Below, in pieces: positions 23,683 to 34,697 of a stretch of 64,000 nucleotides of DNA. The notes beneath the pieces were generated by a model, which did no database searches, was not told the origin of the DNA, and saw nothing but the letters and a program-made list of their open reading frames with translations. Position 1 is the stretch's first letter; the number at the start of each line of letters is the position of its first letter. The position numbers were made by a program, and so were the translations under genes. This DNA comes from Agroathelia rolfsii (Eukaryota > Basidiomycota > Agaricomycetes > Amylocorticiales > Amylocorticiaceae), in NCBI GenBank assembly GCA_018343915.1, contig JABRWF010000008.1, positions 2,170,001-2,234,000 on the forward strand, written 5' to 3'.

Positions 23683-25230
23683 ATGGCCCCCGCAGTGACC
23701 CTTTCCGCCAAATCAGAGTCGTCTCTTGCCTCGGATCTCAACAAGGTCAACCTGAAAGATGACCAGGCAGAGAAAGTCTTTAATCCGTTCTACTCTCCTT
23801 CTATTGGCGATGATGGGGACAACACATACGAGTTTTCGAAGTACAAGGTTGGTCGGTTTCCACTTTCAACTTCGGTGGGTTTAAGTACAAACCATTTTCT
23901 ACAGCCGTCATTTCCAAAAGTGTCTTGGGAGCCTCTAGGACCGATAGAGGTTTCAGATAGAGGACATCATGCTGATCCTGAGAAGAAGGGCCTGTTATCT
24001 GCGGCCACCAAAGTCAGGCACTACAATGGTGTTATTGGCACGGAGTTATCTGGTATTGACCTTGCAAAACTGACTGACACACAAAAAGATGAGCTGTATG
24101 TGTTCATTATAGGTCTCATCCAGATCTTGTGCTAATTATTATCTTAGAGCCTTACTAGTTGCTGAGAGAGGTGTTGTCTGTGAGCAATCGTTTGATTTCC
24201 AGTCTTGCGCATTAGCTTATTCTACTTCAAACTAGTCATCCGCGGTCAAAAAGATTTCACTATCGAGCAGCAGCTTGATCTTGCTCGTCACTACGGACCC
24301 CTTCATAAGCATGCTACAACGCCGGTTCCTCGTCAACCCGGGCTTGAGGAAGTGCATGGTCCGTCCTCATCTCACTTATCCAAAACTGTTCGCTTAATTG
24401 AGCTGCAGTTGTGTACAACGATGCGTCCAAACGCCCTGACCCTTCTGCCTACTCATCGGCGGAGCTTTGGCACTCGGACGTAACTTATGAGCTTCAACCG
24501 CCTAGCACGACCTCACTGAAGGTTCTAGCCGGGCCCGAATTTGGTGGTGATACTCTATGGACATCTGGGTGAGCTTCAGCATTCATTATAACATGCTCCT
24601 TTGCTCATGTTCCACAGATACGGTGTCTACTCATCACTATCCCCCGCATTTCAACAATATCTGGAGACACTGTCCGCCGTACACAGCGCAGTTGCACAAG
24701 CTGATGGTGCCCGTGCAGCTGGCTTACCCGTTCGCAGGGAGCCTATCGAGACCGTCCACCCCATTGTACGGGTTCATCCCGTCACGGGCTGGAAGAGCGT
24801 GTTCGTCAACCCGGGCTTCACACGCAGGATTGTTGGTATTCCTAAGGCGGAATCGGATGCCGTCCTAGCGTTCTTGTTCCGTATTATCTCTTCGACTCCA
24901 CATCTCCAGGCGAAGTTCTCATGGGTGCCGGGTGATATTGCTGTAAGTTTCTATTTCTTGTACTAGTTCAATCGAATTCTCAATTTTTTTCTTTTTCGCG
25001 AAATGAAGATCTGGGACAACCGCGTCACTACACACAGTGCCACCTTTGATTTTTACCCTCAGCGCAGACATGCCCTGCGTGCTACTCCACACGGAGAGAA
25101 ACCGCTTTCTGTTGCAGACTATGAAGAGACAACTGGGAAGCGGGCTCTGGATCGTGAGGAAGCACTGGGAATAAAATATGAGGCTGTGCCTGATGCGGGT
25201 ATCAACAAGCCGAGGGGTTATAACGACTGA
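23683..25230 (+). CDS. TauD/TfdA-family 2-oxoglutarate Fe(II) dioxygenase
   Basis: This family uses 2-oxoglutarate and O2 to oxidise sulfonates (taurine) or related substrates; in fungi it supports sulfur scavenging, but the substrate here is unknown. The start ATG at 23683 (MAPAVTLSAK) gives a soluble protein without a signal peptide. A 57-bp intron near 23847-23903 joins SKYK to PSFPKVSWEPL. Later exons read VRHYNGVIGTELSGIDLAKL, then LALLVAERGVVFIRGQKDF (splice over TTATCTTAG and AACTAG), HVVYNDASKRPDP and the iron-binding block AELWHSDVTYELQPP, with His-x-Asp. The next exons carry GDTLWTSGYGVYSSLSPAF and the C-terminal block IWDNRVTTHSATFDFYPQ, with the distal His and the 2-oxoglutarate-binding Arg in RRHALR. 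It ends at the TGA at 25228-25230. The next gene, a monooxygenase, is co-directional. Confidence 0.85.
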
Positions 25231-25885
25231 GGAGGTCATTTTGTGGATCTATTTTGTGTAGCGATATGTGCTTTGTTATACATGCTTGTTTGTAATATAT
25301 TGAGGAACGCTTGTACTTGTAAAAAGATCGAGCAACTGTAACTTGCAGGTAGCTTCCACACATAATTTGATTGGTGCAAACGTATGACGACATTCCTCGG
25401 TGTTCTTTCGATTTATTCTTGGGGCAACTGCCATTATGATTTTTAGCAGTTATCCTGGGTCCAAATTGTTTTTTGCTGTAGCCAGTTGTGCGGCAGTGAA
25501 ACTTGAAAGTGAGAGGTGCAGCGGTACCGACGGCCCCGGGGAATGTCCCGATCGGCTGCCCGACCACGTTTCCGACCTCGGGATCGACGCACGACTCCGA
25601 GGTTCAGTCTGTCTCATCATGATTCGAAAGTACGCTACTGCCAGCATACACTGGAACCCGCAGCACTTGGCTCGTCCATCTATCAGATATTCATCACTTG
25701 CTTGAGAATGTGTTATTTTCTGGCTTGATCGCAGTTTTTCAGGCTGATTAACACTTGCATTAGGGGCTGCGCAATTAGGAGTGCGGTCCAAGTATAAAAG
25801 ACATGGATACAAGTCGTTCTACTTGATTTTTGGCCTCTATTTCCTCCATACAAAGTTCCTATCAAGCTTCATATTCGTCGATATA
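25231..25885. other. Intergenic region between dioxygenase and monooxygenase
   Basis: No supported gene. Overlapping frames at 25400-25812 on both strands lack motifs. Confidence 0.35.
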
Positions 25886-27247
25886 ATGCCGAAAGTTATC
25901 ATCATTGGTGCGGGCATGGGGTTGGTCGAATCGTCTTCAATTGCAATATGGCATATATTGACATGGGAAACAACAGTGGCCTTGTCCTCGCCCAGTACCT
26001 TCGTGCTCATCAGATCGAGTTTGAAATATTCGAACGAGACGAGAATGCGAATGCGCGTACACAAGGATGGGCTCTCACCGTCCATGGCGCGTAAGTGTCT
26101 TTTGATTGCTCATGAACGCTACATGAAGCTCATATGCATTATTTTATCCAGAATCACTACCGAAATCGAAAAATTGGCACCCCCGTCTGCACCTCCTCTG
26201 AAGACTATCAGCGTCTCATACGAGACAGGAAAGCCTGATGAGACGGTGTTTTATGACCCCATCACGAAAGCAATCGAACGGCGTGTAGGCGGGGACGACC
26301 CCAAAATGCCCATCGTTCGTGCAAACCGATCGCGCTTCCGGAAATGGCTCAGTAGCGACATCACAGTCCAATGGAACAAACGCTTCATGCATCATACCGT
26401 GGATCCCGAGGGCGGCCGTGTCACGGCGCACTTTGAGGACGGCACAACGGCGACGGGCGATATTCTCGTTGGGGCAGACGGCGCCAACTCACACGTCAGA
26501 GCGGGTTTCCTGCCCAATAACCCCTTGCATGTGCTCTCTCTCTGTGGTGTTATAGGTGAACTGACGGTAGATGCCGAACAGTCCACTCACCTGCGCTCTC
26601 TGAGCAATTCCGTCTATATCGCTGCTCATGGTCACGAGTTCCGGTTATTCGTTGGCATGCGCGACACGGCTCTGGGATGCACATCAGGAGAGTATTACTG
26701 GATGCTTATGTGGATCGATCCGGCAATTAAAGAGCAGGAACAGAACCATTGGACGTTCAAAGCTTCCAACGAGGAACGCCTGCAATACGCCAAGAATCTC
26801 GTGCACAAGGCTGGCATGCATCCAGACTTGGCCCGCATCATCGATATCCAACCCGTAGAGGGCTTGGTCCCTCCCTTCTTGTTCCGTGATCGCATACCCA
26901 TAGAGCTTCCGCCCGGACCTGTGACGATTATTGGAGACGCCGCGCATGCCATGTCGCCATGTAAGCATCAAGTTTCGATTCATACAAAGACATTTTCTCT
27001 AATTACTTTATGCAAAGTACGCGGTCAGGGAGGGAATAATGCTATGCACGACTCCCTATCCTTGGGGAAATACATTGCTGCATTGCCCCCCATGGCTACC
27101 AAGGACGACATCTCGAATGCGCTTCGTGATTTCGAGAAGGAGATGATTCCTCGCGCAACTGAGTGGGTCAAATCCTCGAGACTCGCTAGTGAGACGTTTA
27201 CTCGCCCCTCAGAGGCGGACTTGAGTCGTGCGGTTGCTGGAAAATAG
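25886..27247 (+). CDS. FAD-dependent monooxygenase (salicylate-hydroxylase-like), copy 1
   Basis: This is a class-A flavoprotein monooxygenase, which uses NAD(P)H and O2 to hydroxylate aromatic or polyketide substrates. The start at 25886 (MPKVIIIGAGMG) places the Rossmann GxGxxG at the N-terminus; an intron (gttggtc...acaacag) follows and the next exon continues GGLVLAQYLRAHQIEFEIFE. A second intron after GWALTVHGA opens the exon with TTEIEKLAPPSAPPLK. Further motifs are VRANRSRFRKWL, the DG motif in ILVGADGANSHVR, and the second FAD motif IIGDAAHAMSP, interrupted by an intron before LRGQGGNNAMHDSL. The C-terminus is short, ending at 27247. No transmembrane segment is visible. A paralogue lies at 39705-41035. 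The substrate cannot be told. Confidence 0.83.
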   Translation: MPKVIIIGAGMGLVESSSIAIWHILTWETTVALSSPSTFVLIRSSLKYSNETRMRMRVHKDGLSPSMARKCLLIAHERYMKLICIILSRITTEIEKLAPPSAPPLKTISVSYETGKPDETVFYDPITKAIERRVGGDDPKMPIVRANRSRFRKWLSSDITVQWNKRFMHHTVDPEGGRVTAHFEDGTTATGDILVGADGANSHVRAGFLPNNPLHVLSLCGVIGELTVDAEQSTHLRSLSNSVYIAAHGHEFRLFVGMRDTALGCTSGEYYWMLMWIDPAIKEQEQNHWTFKASNEERLQYAKNLVHKAGMHPDLARIIDIQPVEGLVPPFLFRDRIPIELPPGPVTIIGDAAHAMSPCKHQVSIHTKTFSLITLCKVRGQGGNNAMHDSLSLGKYIAALPPMATKDDISNALRDFEKEMIPRATEWVKSSRLASETFTRPSEADLSRAVAGK

Positions 27248-27496
27248 GTCCAGATGATAGAATAGGATGCAGTAACTAGTGAAAAAGGATAATCACTACT
27301 GTAGTCGTGAATCAAATAGGCGCTGAATGAATTAAGTAACTAAGCATTTGATCAACTTAACACAAAATATTTTGGTTTGATTCCGCGTTTTCGAGCTGTT
27401 GACGGACCATCTGCTTCAGCATAGGCCAGTTACGAGACCCATCGACTTGGTCGTCTTTTCTGCCATACCGGCTTTGTGTAAAACATTCTCAGAACT

Positions 27497-29930
27497 ATGA
27501 CTCCATCTACCGAAAAAGGCTCCAAACGCAAGAAGACCCAAGTTGCCGATGCCGACAAGTCACAAGATACCAGCGCTCCAGCCGTAAAGCCAGCATCTAA
27601 AAAGCCCAAAACATCCAAAACTGCATCCACGATTGTTGCCGCCGCTTCATCTGAAGCATCCAAGAAGCCTGCAGCCGCCCCCTCTACCGATGATATCCCG
27701 TCGAAATCACAACCTTCCGCAGCTAAGGCCACATCGGGCGAGAAAGAGAAAAAGAAGAACAAGAAGGCTCGCGAGTCTGAAGCTGGTGCTGGTATTGCTC
27801 TTGCGCCCGCTGATGCTGCTGCGAAGGATAAGAGCGCACCGGTAGCATCCACCAAAACTCCAAAATCGAAGGAGAAAGCTTCTACATCTGTATCTGTTGG
27901 AGCGGATGCTGAGAAAGTCGCTGATTCCAGTGCCTCGAAGGCTGCGACGGGTGCGTCAAAAAAGAAGGGGAATGACGATGCTCAAGATGGTGCGACTTCC
28001 TTACCAACTTGATCTACGACTAACACTGATTTTACACCAATCATCTGCAGAGTCCAAGTCCAAAGCGAAGAAACCGGCGGGCAAGGGCAAGACTGCTGCT
28101 CCTGAGGCTCCGGCCGCATCCCAGGCAAAAGAGGCTGATCAGAAAGAGGCTCCCTCTTCGAAAAAAGACAAGAAGGGAAGCAAATCTGCTAAAGCCGAAT
28201 CGAATGATTCCGCTCCAACCACATCGGCAGCGAAGATTACGCCACAAGCTAAGGAGGATGTCACTTCCGTCGACGCTGCACCCAAAAAATCCAAAAAGAC
28301 GAAAGCAGCACCTGCCGCTGCGCCTGTCGGTAATTATGACATCTCAAAGGAGGAGTTACCAAAAGCACCTGCGCCAACACCTGCCACTACAACACCCAAA
28401 TCTGCATCTTCCAAGAAGCGGCCCAGCGCGCTGGAGATCATGGATGCACTTGAGGACGCTGTGACCTCTCCTCCCGCTACTTCTGCTCCATCCGTATCCG
28501 AGCCTCCCAAGAAAACGAAGGGCAAGAAGGCCGATGCTGTTCCGGCTGCTGAAAAATCTGCTTCTGCTGCTCCTGTTGCTTCCATCTTTGCCACCGTCCC
28601 TGATAAGAAGCCGAAATCGCGAGCTTCTAAGACTGATACAGCCACTGAGCTCGAGGCTAAACCTGCCACAAAGACGTCCACCCCTTCGGAGACCAAAAAG
28701 TCTGGTGACAAGGCATCTGCGCCGATGAAGACGAATCAGAAGAAGCGCGTGGCTTCGAAGAGTGTTCTAACGAAGGATGAAGAATCGGAACAGGAGGAGG
28801 ATGAGGAGGGTGAGAAGGAAGAAGAGCCTGAGCAGCCGCCTGCCAAGAAGTCTAAAACCGCGTCAATTAGCACTCCGGCTGCTCAGAAGGATAGTAAGAA
28901 GAAAGCCGATGCCAAAGTTGTTGTGAAAGCGGACAAGAGCAAGACGAAAGCGAAGAAGGAAACCCCTGTCGCACTCGAACCTGATTCGGACGAAGAGGCA
29001 GCAGAAAGATTAGAAAAGGAGGCATCCGAGTCTGAGGATGAGTACCTCCACGGCTTTTCGACAGATGACGATGATTCCTCTGATGAGGATGATGCAATGG
29101 ACGACGAACCGTCTGCACTCGACGTTGCGTCTCTGCCTACAGTGGCCAAAGATGATGCTACGGTCCAAAAGAAGCTCGAAAAAGCCAAACGGAAACCTGT
29201 ACGTATTGACGTGCTCATATAATAATTGTGATCTCGGATTACTTATCCTCAAACCTAGACACAAGATCGTGGTGTGCTCTTCCTCTCACGTATCCCTCAC
29301 GGTTTCTACGAAGAGCAGATGCGCGCGTACTTTTCGCAGTTTGGCAATGTTACACGGTTGCGTCTATCTCGCAATAAGAAGGTACGCAGCGTTCACTTGT
29401 TACCTTTCACACACTATCATCTATTGACAACAACGAAACACCATGAGTAGACGGGCAAATCGAAACACTACGGTTACATCGAATTTGACTCTTCTTCTGT
29501 GGCTAAGATCGTCGCCGAGACGATGGACAATTACCTTATCATGAACCAGCTGCTTCAATGCAAGGTCGTGCCCAATGATAAAGTGCATCCGAATCTATGG
29601 ATTGGTGCGAATAGGAAGTACAAAATTGTACCCCAAGACAGGATAGAGCGCGTGAAGCATAATAAGGTTTGAGTCCGTCGACCAGACCATTTTTGCTCGT
29701 TGATCAATGTTTTTTTTTTTCTTGTTGTAGGCACGAACAGAGGAAGAGAGGACGAAGGTGGAAGGCAGGTTGCTCAAGCGACAGAATCAGAGGAAGAGGA
29801 AGCTCGCAGAGGCTGGTATTGATTACGATCTTGATAAGGCCGGATATGTGTGTATTCTTCAATTTTTTAAAACTTTTCTTCCGGCGCTCATTGACGTTGA
29901 CTTTCCTTTCAGAAAAAGAAGCAAACGTAA
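27497..29930 (+). CDS. NOP15: Nop15/NIFK-like nucleolar RRM protein with a very long Lys/Ala/Ser-rich N-terminus
   Basis: Nop15 is an RRM protein needed for 60S pre-ribosome maturation (5.8S/25S rRNA processing). The first about 560 residues, in two exons joined over ATCTGCAG near 28050, are made of Lys, Ala, Ser, Pro, Thr and Glu and look disordered, with acidic stretches ([14 protein letters not shown]). The RRM follows in several small exons: [20 protein letters not shown] (RNP2 in LFLSRI), [17 protein letters not shown], then [12 protein letters not shown] (RNP1) and [20 protein letters not shown]. The C-terminal part has [36 protein letters not shown] and the end KKKQT (TAA at 29928-29930). 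The RRM with HGFYE and KxYGYIEF is typical of Nop15/MKI67IP. The long N-terminus is unusual for yeast Nop15 and is the reason for caution on the exact start (27497). Confidence 0.82.
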
Positions 29931-30517
29931 ATTTCAGTGTTTACTATTTCGGGCTTCACAATAGGAAGGGCATCCTGTCGTTATTATCTCATGCTTCATC
30001 TCGAATTCAATCGTACATGATCACACGCATCCTATGCAGTTTGAGTGATTCGACCAAGCAAGCTGTCAATATGACCATGATTTGTTTGCCTCAAAAGACG
30101 GTTGTTATGCATAATCAATGCTATCACACACACACTCCCACCCATCGATGTTTTTCCGCTAGATTTTAACTTGACGCATTAGCATGTCACAGAGTGAATT
30201 AACGATTTAACATCCTGTTGTATGGTGGAGATATTACTCTTCGGCCACGATTTAAACTTCCCCGTATGTCAGATTGCCTCTTGAGCCGCCCTCGTAATAC
30301 GAGTCGACCCAAGCTTACTGAACCAAAACATAACTTCAAGGTCCGCATTGCATTGTGAACTTAGGGATCCAACTAATTCAATTACCAACACTCTTGTAAT
30401 GGGAACACAGAATTTAAAATCTCGAGATCACAATTAAAATTAAGGCCACATAAAACATAGCCTCTGTTCTGTCAGGGCTCCTTCAGCCGACTTCTGCTCT
30501 ATTGCCACTAATTATGT
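29931..30517. other. Convergent 3' region
   Basis: This lies between the end of NOP15 (plus) and the end of the Cys-rich gene (minus). It probably holds both 3' untranslated regions. A run of CA/AC dinucleotides is near 30125-30135. No other gene is seen. Confidence 0.4.
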
Positions 30518-31926
30518 TTAGTTAGCACGAGCGGTGGCCCTGGCAACACTATCGAAAAATTAAGTTATCAGTTCTATCTGAGGACGATTTGATCTCGGCC
30601 ACGACTAGACCAATACTTACGGGGACAAAGGGGGCACAATTGTATGAATCACAGATGAACTGGAGACACTATTAAAATTATTCAGGTTCCAGTAATAATG
30701 ACTACTCAAGCAAGTATGTAGGTGCTTACGGCTCAAGGGGTGGGACAATTGTGTAGGCCGCACTACTTGTAGAGCTCGAGACACTAAAGTTGATTCGTAA
30801 GCACCAAGTGTCGTTGCAACTCAAAATATTGGCACTTACGGCTCAAGAGGGGGTACAATCGTATATGCTGGCGTACTCGTAGGAGTTGGGCTCGAAACGC
30901 TAGGTAAATAATGTTATGACTGCCTCACATGCGTCAAGGGAATCTAGACTCACGGCTCGAGAGGTGGAACAATCGTGTAGACCGCGCTGCTAGTATAGCT
31001 CGAGACACTGAGAGGACGTAAGGCCCCACAGATTAGGCATAGATGGGAATGCTTGATACGTACGGCTCTAGCGGAGGAACTTGGGTGTAGGCTGCCGATG
31101 ATGTGCTATGTTGCGTTATTTTAACTCTGACAGATCTAGGATTCCGAATTTCCAGCATACTCACTGCGGCTCATGTCTCTTGAAGGGGCTATACATATCT
31201 ACATGTCAGACAACAACTTCTAAAACCATATTTCAAGAGAATGACAACTTACGGTGACAAAGGAGGTACTTGAGTATATGCTGGAGACGAAGTGGAGACA
31301 CTAGAGTTGGGGTAATGGTAATTCCTGGTGACCTGATCAATAGAAATTAGGGAAAACTCACGGTTCCAAAGGAGGCACCTGGGTGTATGCTGCGGATGAA
31401 GAGACACTGATGTAGAAATAAGCAAAGTATGGAAATAGAATATTGTGGCATCGCTTACGGCTCCAAAGGAGGGACTATAGTGTAACTAGCACCGGTGGAA
31501 GAAGACACACTAATGGTGAAGTACAACTTGAATCAGCTCAAATAAATCCAAAGATATAAAAAAAATGCATTCACGGCTCCAGAGGAGGGACTTGAGTTGG
31601 TCCTGTGGAGCGCCTAAATATTTCATTTCACCATTAATCAGCCAAAAATACGAGGATGATGCTAGTATATAGACTCTGCCTTACAACTCTAAACTGGACA
31701 ATGGCACAACAATAGGACCACAGGATGTTGTAGCGCAATCTGCTTCGGTGGCAGCCGAGCAGCAGCAAATATCAATGGCCTGACGGGGTACTGTCCGAAG
31801 AACGCCAGCCGAGTCGGGGCACACAGGTCCCTTCAGGCAACAGTAACTTGAAGATGCTGCTGCAGGGGATATTACGGAGAGCGAGAGAGCCGCAATAACG
31901 GTGCAGGTTTTAATGAAGGACTTCAT
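30518..31926 (-). CDS. Secreted eight-cysteine protein with a micro-exon-encoded repeat tail
   Basis: Exon 1 (31926-31685) encodes a signal peptide (MKSFIKTCTVIAALSLSVIS) and a short Cys-rich domain: SYCCLKGPVCPDS, later ICCCSAATEADC and TTSC. These eight Cys residues, in the order CC-C-CCC-C-C, recur in the genes at 34446, 35511 and 36224. From residue 81 the protein is encoded by ten small exons: 31575-31613, 31459-31509, 31362-31406, 31253-31300, 31064-31105, 30954-31007, 30840-30899, 30730-30783, 30621-30668 and the last at 30518-30548. Each internal exon is a multiple of three (39-60 nt) and in phase 2-2, and encodes one repeat such as VSSSTSSAAYTIVPPLEP. All introns are GT-AG. The spliced frame closes at 714 nt (237 residues) with TAA at 30518-30520. 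The Ser/Thr/Pro-rich tail may be O-glycosylated. I do not recognise the family; function unknown. Confidence 0.75.
30621..31613 (-). repeat. Array of nine symmetric micro-exons, one repeat per exon
   Basis: Nine internal exons (39, 51, 45, 48, 42, 54, 60, 54 and 48 nt, in transcript order) each end in GAGCC, GAACC, TCACC or TCCCC before GTAAG/GTGAG/GTACG, and most begin with TGTCTC after an acceptor CAG/TAG. The encoded consensus is V-S-S-(S/T)-x(2-6)-A-Y-T-(I/Q)-V-P-P-L-(E/S)-P. Introns are 52-72 nt, apart from one gap of 147 nt between the exons at 31253 and 31064, which contains a degraded extra unit at 31168-31188. Confidence 0.85.
31168..31188 (-). other. Degenerate or GC-donor extra micro-exon
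   Basis: A 21-nt stretch preceded by TATAG and ending in GAGCC matches the end of the other repeat exons, but the following dinucleotide is GC in place of GT. It would divide the 147-nt gap into introns of 64 and 62 nt, equal to its neighbours, and would keep the phase-2 frame (PFKRHEP). It is either a dead repeat or an exon used with a rare GC-AG intron. Confidence 0.45.
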
Positions 31927-34445
31927 GGCGATGGCGCTGCTTGTTGTGCTCAGTGCTCTCCATGAGCGTCGCATTTTATATGCTCGGCTGGGTTTTTTTG
32001 TTTTCCTAGGTCATAGCTGCCAGCGCTGGAGCACAATCGGACCTGGACTGAAACTGACATCAGTCCGGCGGTAGCAAAAACAAGACAAACAAGATGAACA
32101 TAAACCAAAATCGCATGTGCCTGAATCACAAACACGCCGGACATCATCAGCACTACATCAACAGTATCAAATCAATATATATAGAGCATAGAATGTAGGC
32201 ATGAAGCATATATGACGTGATGCTCTGCCAGGACTTCCGATAATGTGTCCAAGTTGACAAGTAAACTGACAACCCTAAAACGTCCCCATTCCGTGAAGGT
32301 GCTACCTGAAAGTCCGAGGCCTTGTTTAATTTGTTCCTGCGACCTGATTTCTCGGATAGGGGTATGAATGTCACACTCAACCTCAATCGTGTTCCGTTTT
32401 TGCGTTCTGTGCCGTGACTTGTAAGCGCCACTGCGGTCGCTGTAAATTTTCACAACTCCTGTAGTTACTAGATAGACATTGCCACGCCGCCGGTTCGGGC
32501 CCGGAAGTTTATTGACCGAACCTCAGGCTAAGAGCGATTCAAGAAGTCTTAATAATCGTTTTCCGTAACCAGCACTATCTCCCAGTACACGCTGCCCACA
32601 GCTAAGGAAACGACTACAATTTTCTCGTCAATAAATTAACGACAGTATATGCCCACCTTTTGATCTCAGACGAAGTAATCTATAGACAGCCCTTCATGCT
32701 TAATGCGCCTGGTGGTTGCTCCTTGTCTGCGATAATACTCCTGAAGCTATTTTTGCTCCATCGTTTGTGTTTCATGTTAAGATAAAGTTGTCAATTCAGC
32801 AATAAATGCAAGTCGTCGTTACTATGAGTTCAACAGTTTACACATATAATATGGGTCTGAGCTGGTGGATGCCTTGGTTTAGATTCAATCATGCTTGGCA
32901 AAATACATAAAAAAAATAACTCTAATATCACGCCTATGACCGAACTATAACACTATTCTCCTCGGTCTCCCAGTTTTGTAATACTACTCAGACTCATTTA
33001 TTGAGAAAAACACCAACTTAAGCTTACGGGGATGTGGACGCAGGTACAGCAATACCGATCATTCTAGCTACAATAAACGTACCTTAGCTGTACTGAATCA
33101 GATGATTTCAAGTCTAGAACCTAATCAATTTAAAGATCCATCTTATGACAATCTGATTGCATAGTCGGCTTCTGTACCGGCTGTCTAGTTGCATACGTCA
33201 GTGCCCTGGTGAGGCACTCCACGGAGGACTCCGGCTTCCGGACATCTATCCCCTTTCAAACATTGTACATTGAAGACGTTGGAGACGTTATAATGAGTGA
33301 GAATGCTGCAATGAGAATCGGGAACCCAAGAAAGGACTTGATTGTGCTGTCACTATACCCAAGTGTCTTAGTGGCTTTGGAGGCTTGTATCTGACAAAAC
33401 ATGGATTTGGGATTTACTTCATATTATGCGTATATGAACTCTGAAAACCGCACTCAACAATTACATTCAGTCACAGTGAAGTCAGGTGCATAAAATACAG
33501 CTGTGCCTTAGTTAGGGTCAGGCAGCTGCCTATCGGATTGTCATTATGTGCATAGAGTTACTCAGATTTCACGGCATCAGATGTCATACTTTGAATGATG
33601 AGTGTATAGAAAATTGAGGGGACTAACCGTTAACAACGCCAGCCGTGTCCATCATTAGCCCCAGGAATGGACTCTGATATCATTTAACGTATCATCACTT
33701 GGAAAGGAGACCATCTCTGTTTCTCTCTACGTTTTCTATGGTGACAATAGACGCGCAGTACATGATTTGATTTTGAATTTCTCATTACCAGTGATCACGA
33801 GAAATTATCTTCTCGGAGAACGCTTGGACCGTTCAAGTTTAGCACTACTGATTTGAATGATTGAGTGTCGCAAAAATATCGGATTATTTACTTCACCAAG
33901 GTCCCCATTTTAATCAAATGTTACTAACTGCGGAACATCTCGTGAATGCCGGTTGACTGAAAGCGGAGAATCGATTTGAACTTATAGAATTGAAACAAGT
34001 ACCCGCTTGATTCCGTGGCTCTAACCCCGCGGTAAATGCTAGGTACCATCACGGTCAAACCGCGAAAGTTCAGGTCTTTCAGGGCCATTAGGAACAGAGG
34101 CTGCTCACTCTAAATGGTCAAGAAACCGAGCGATCAGGGGCGCTGAAACCTTGTTGTCAACGTCAACGTGATGGAGGAGGGGCGATAAAAATATACGCCC
34201 AAGTCTTGTATAGAGCAAGGTCGTGATACCCTCAGGCTGCATGCAAGAGTCTCGATTCGAAAGTTATGAATTTCGGGTCTATCATTTTTTATCATCGATG
34301 CGTGACTACAGAGTCATCACACTGGGGTGGTGGCGTTGTCATTGTTTATGACCACAGGTTAAAATGCGGGAGGTTGCAGTTTCGACTTTCCAAAGCTATT
34401 CCTTTCTCGTTGCGTAACCTGCTTTCTAGAAGCAAGGCAACTTTC
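31927..34445. other. 2.5-kb interval without a recognised gene
   Basis: This separates the minus-strand Cys-rich gene from its three plus-strand relatives. Overlapping short minus frames at 31950-32453 and a plus frame at 33209-33394 have no motifs or splice support. The outer parts must contain the promoters of the two diverging Cys-rich genes. Confidence 0.4.
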
Positions 34446-34697
34446 ATGATGAAGGTCTCTGTCACCTGTGTAACTGTGTTGGCTACATATCTGGCACTTA
34501 TGATGCCAACTACGTCAGCGGAGTACTGCTGCATTAAAAGCAAGACAGAAATATGCCCCCTCACCGCATCTTCTCGTTCTATGGCACGTCGTGGCTTACT
34601 TGGCCTTGGTCTACAGGACAGGGAGACAGGGTACTATTGTTGTTGCTCGGCACCAAGCAAGTATCAATGCTCGGAAGCCGAGGCGGCGTGTATCTGA
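34446..34697 (+). CDS. Small secreted eight-cysteine protein, tandem copy 1
   Basis: Single-exon gene. The start ATG-ATG at 34446/34449 (MMKVSVTCVTVLATYLAL) gives a clean signal peptide ending near the Ser-Ala before EYCC. The mature part has EYCCIKSKTEICPL, a linker with a Met-Ala-Arg-Arg-Gly-Leu-Leu-Gly block, then YYCCCSAPSKYQCSEAEAAC and a final Ile. The Arg-Arg before GLLG could be a Kex2-type processing site. Cys order is CC-C-CCC-C-C, unlike the C-CC-C-C-CC-C order of hydrophobins. It is closest to the copy at 36224 (shared SRS, RRGLLG, GLQDRETG). A longer frame starts upstream at 34266 but lacks signal-peptide character. Function unknown; possible effector or surface protein (inference). 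Confidence 0.75.
   Translation: MMKVSVTCVTVLATYLALMMPTTSAEYCCIKSKTEICPLTASSRSMARRGLLGLGLQDRETGYYCCCSAPSKYQCSEAEAACI

Noticed and set aside
28041..29264. Minus frames antisense to NOP15
   Set aside because: Low-complexity mirror frames of the Lys/Ser-rich coding region.
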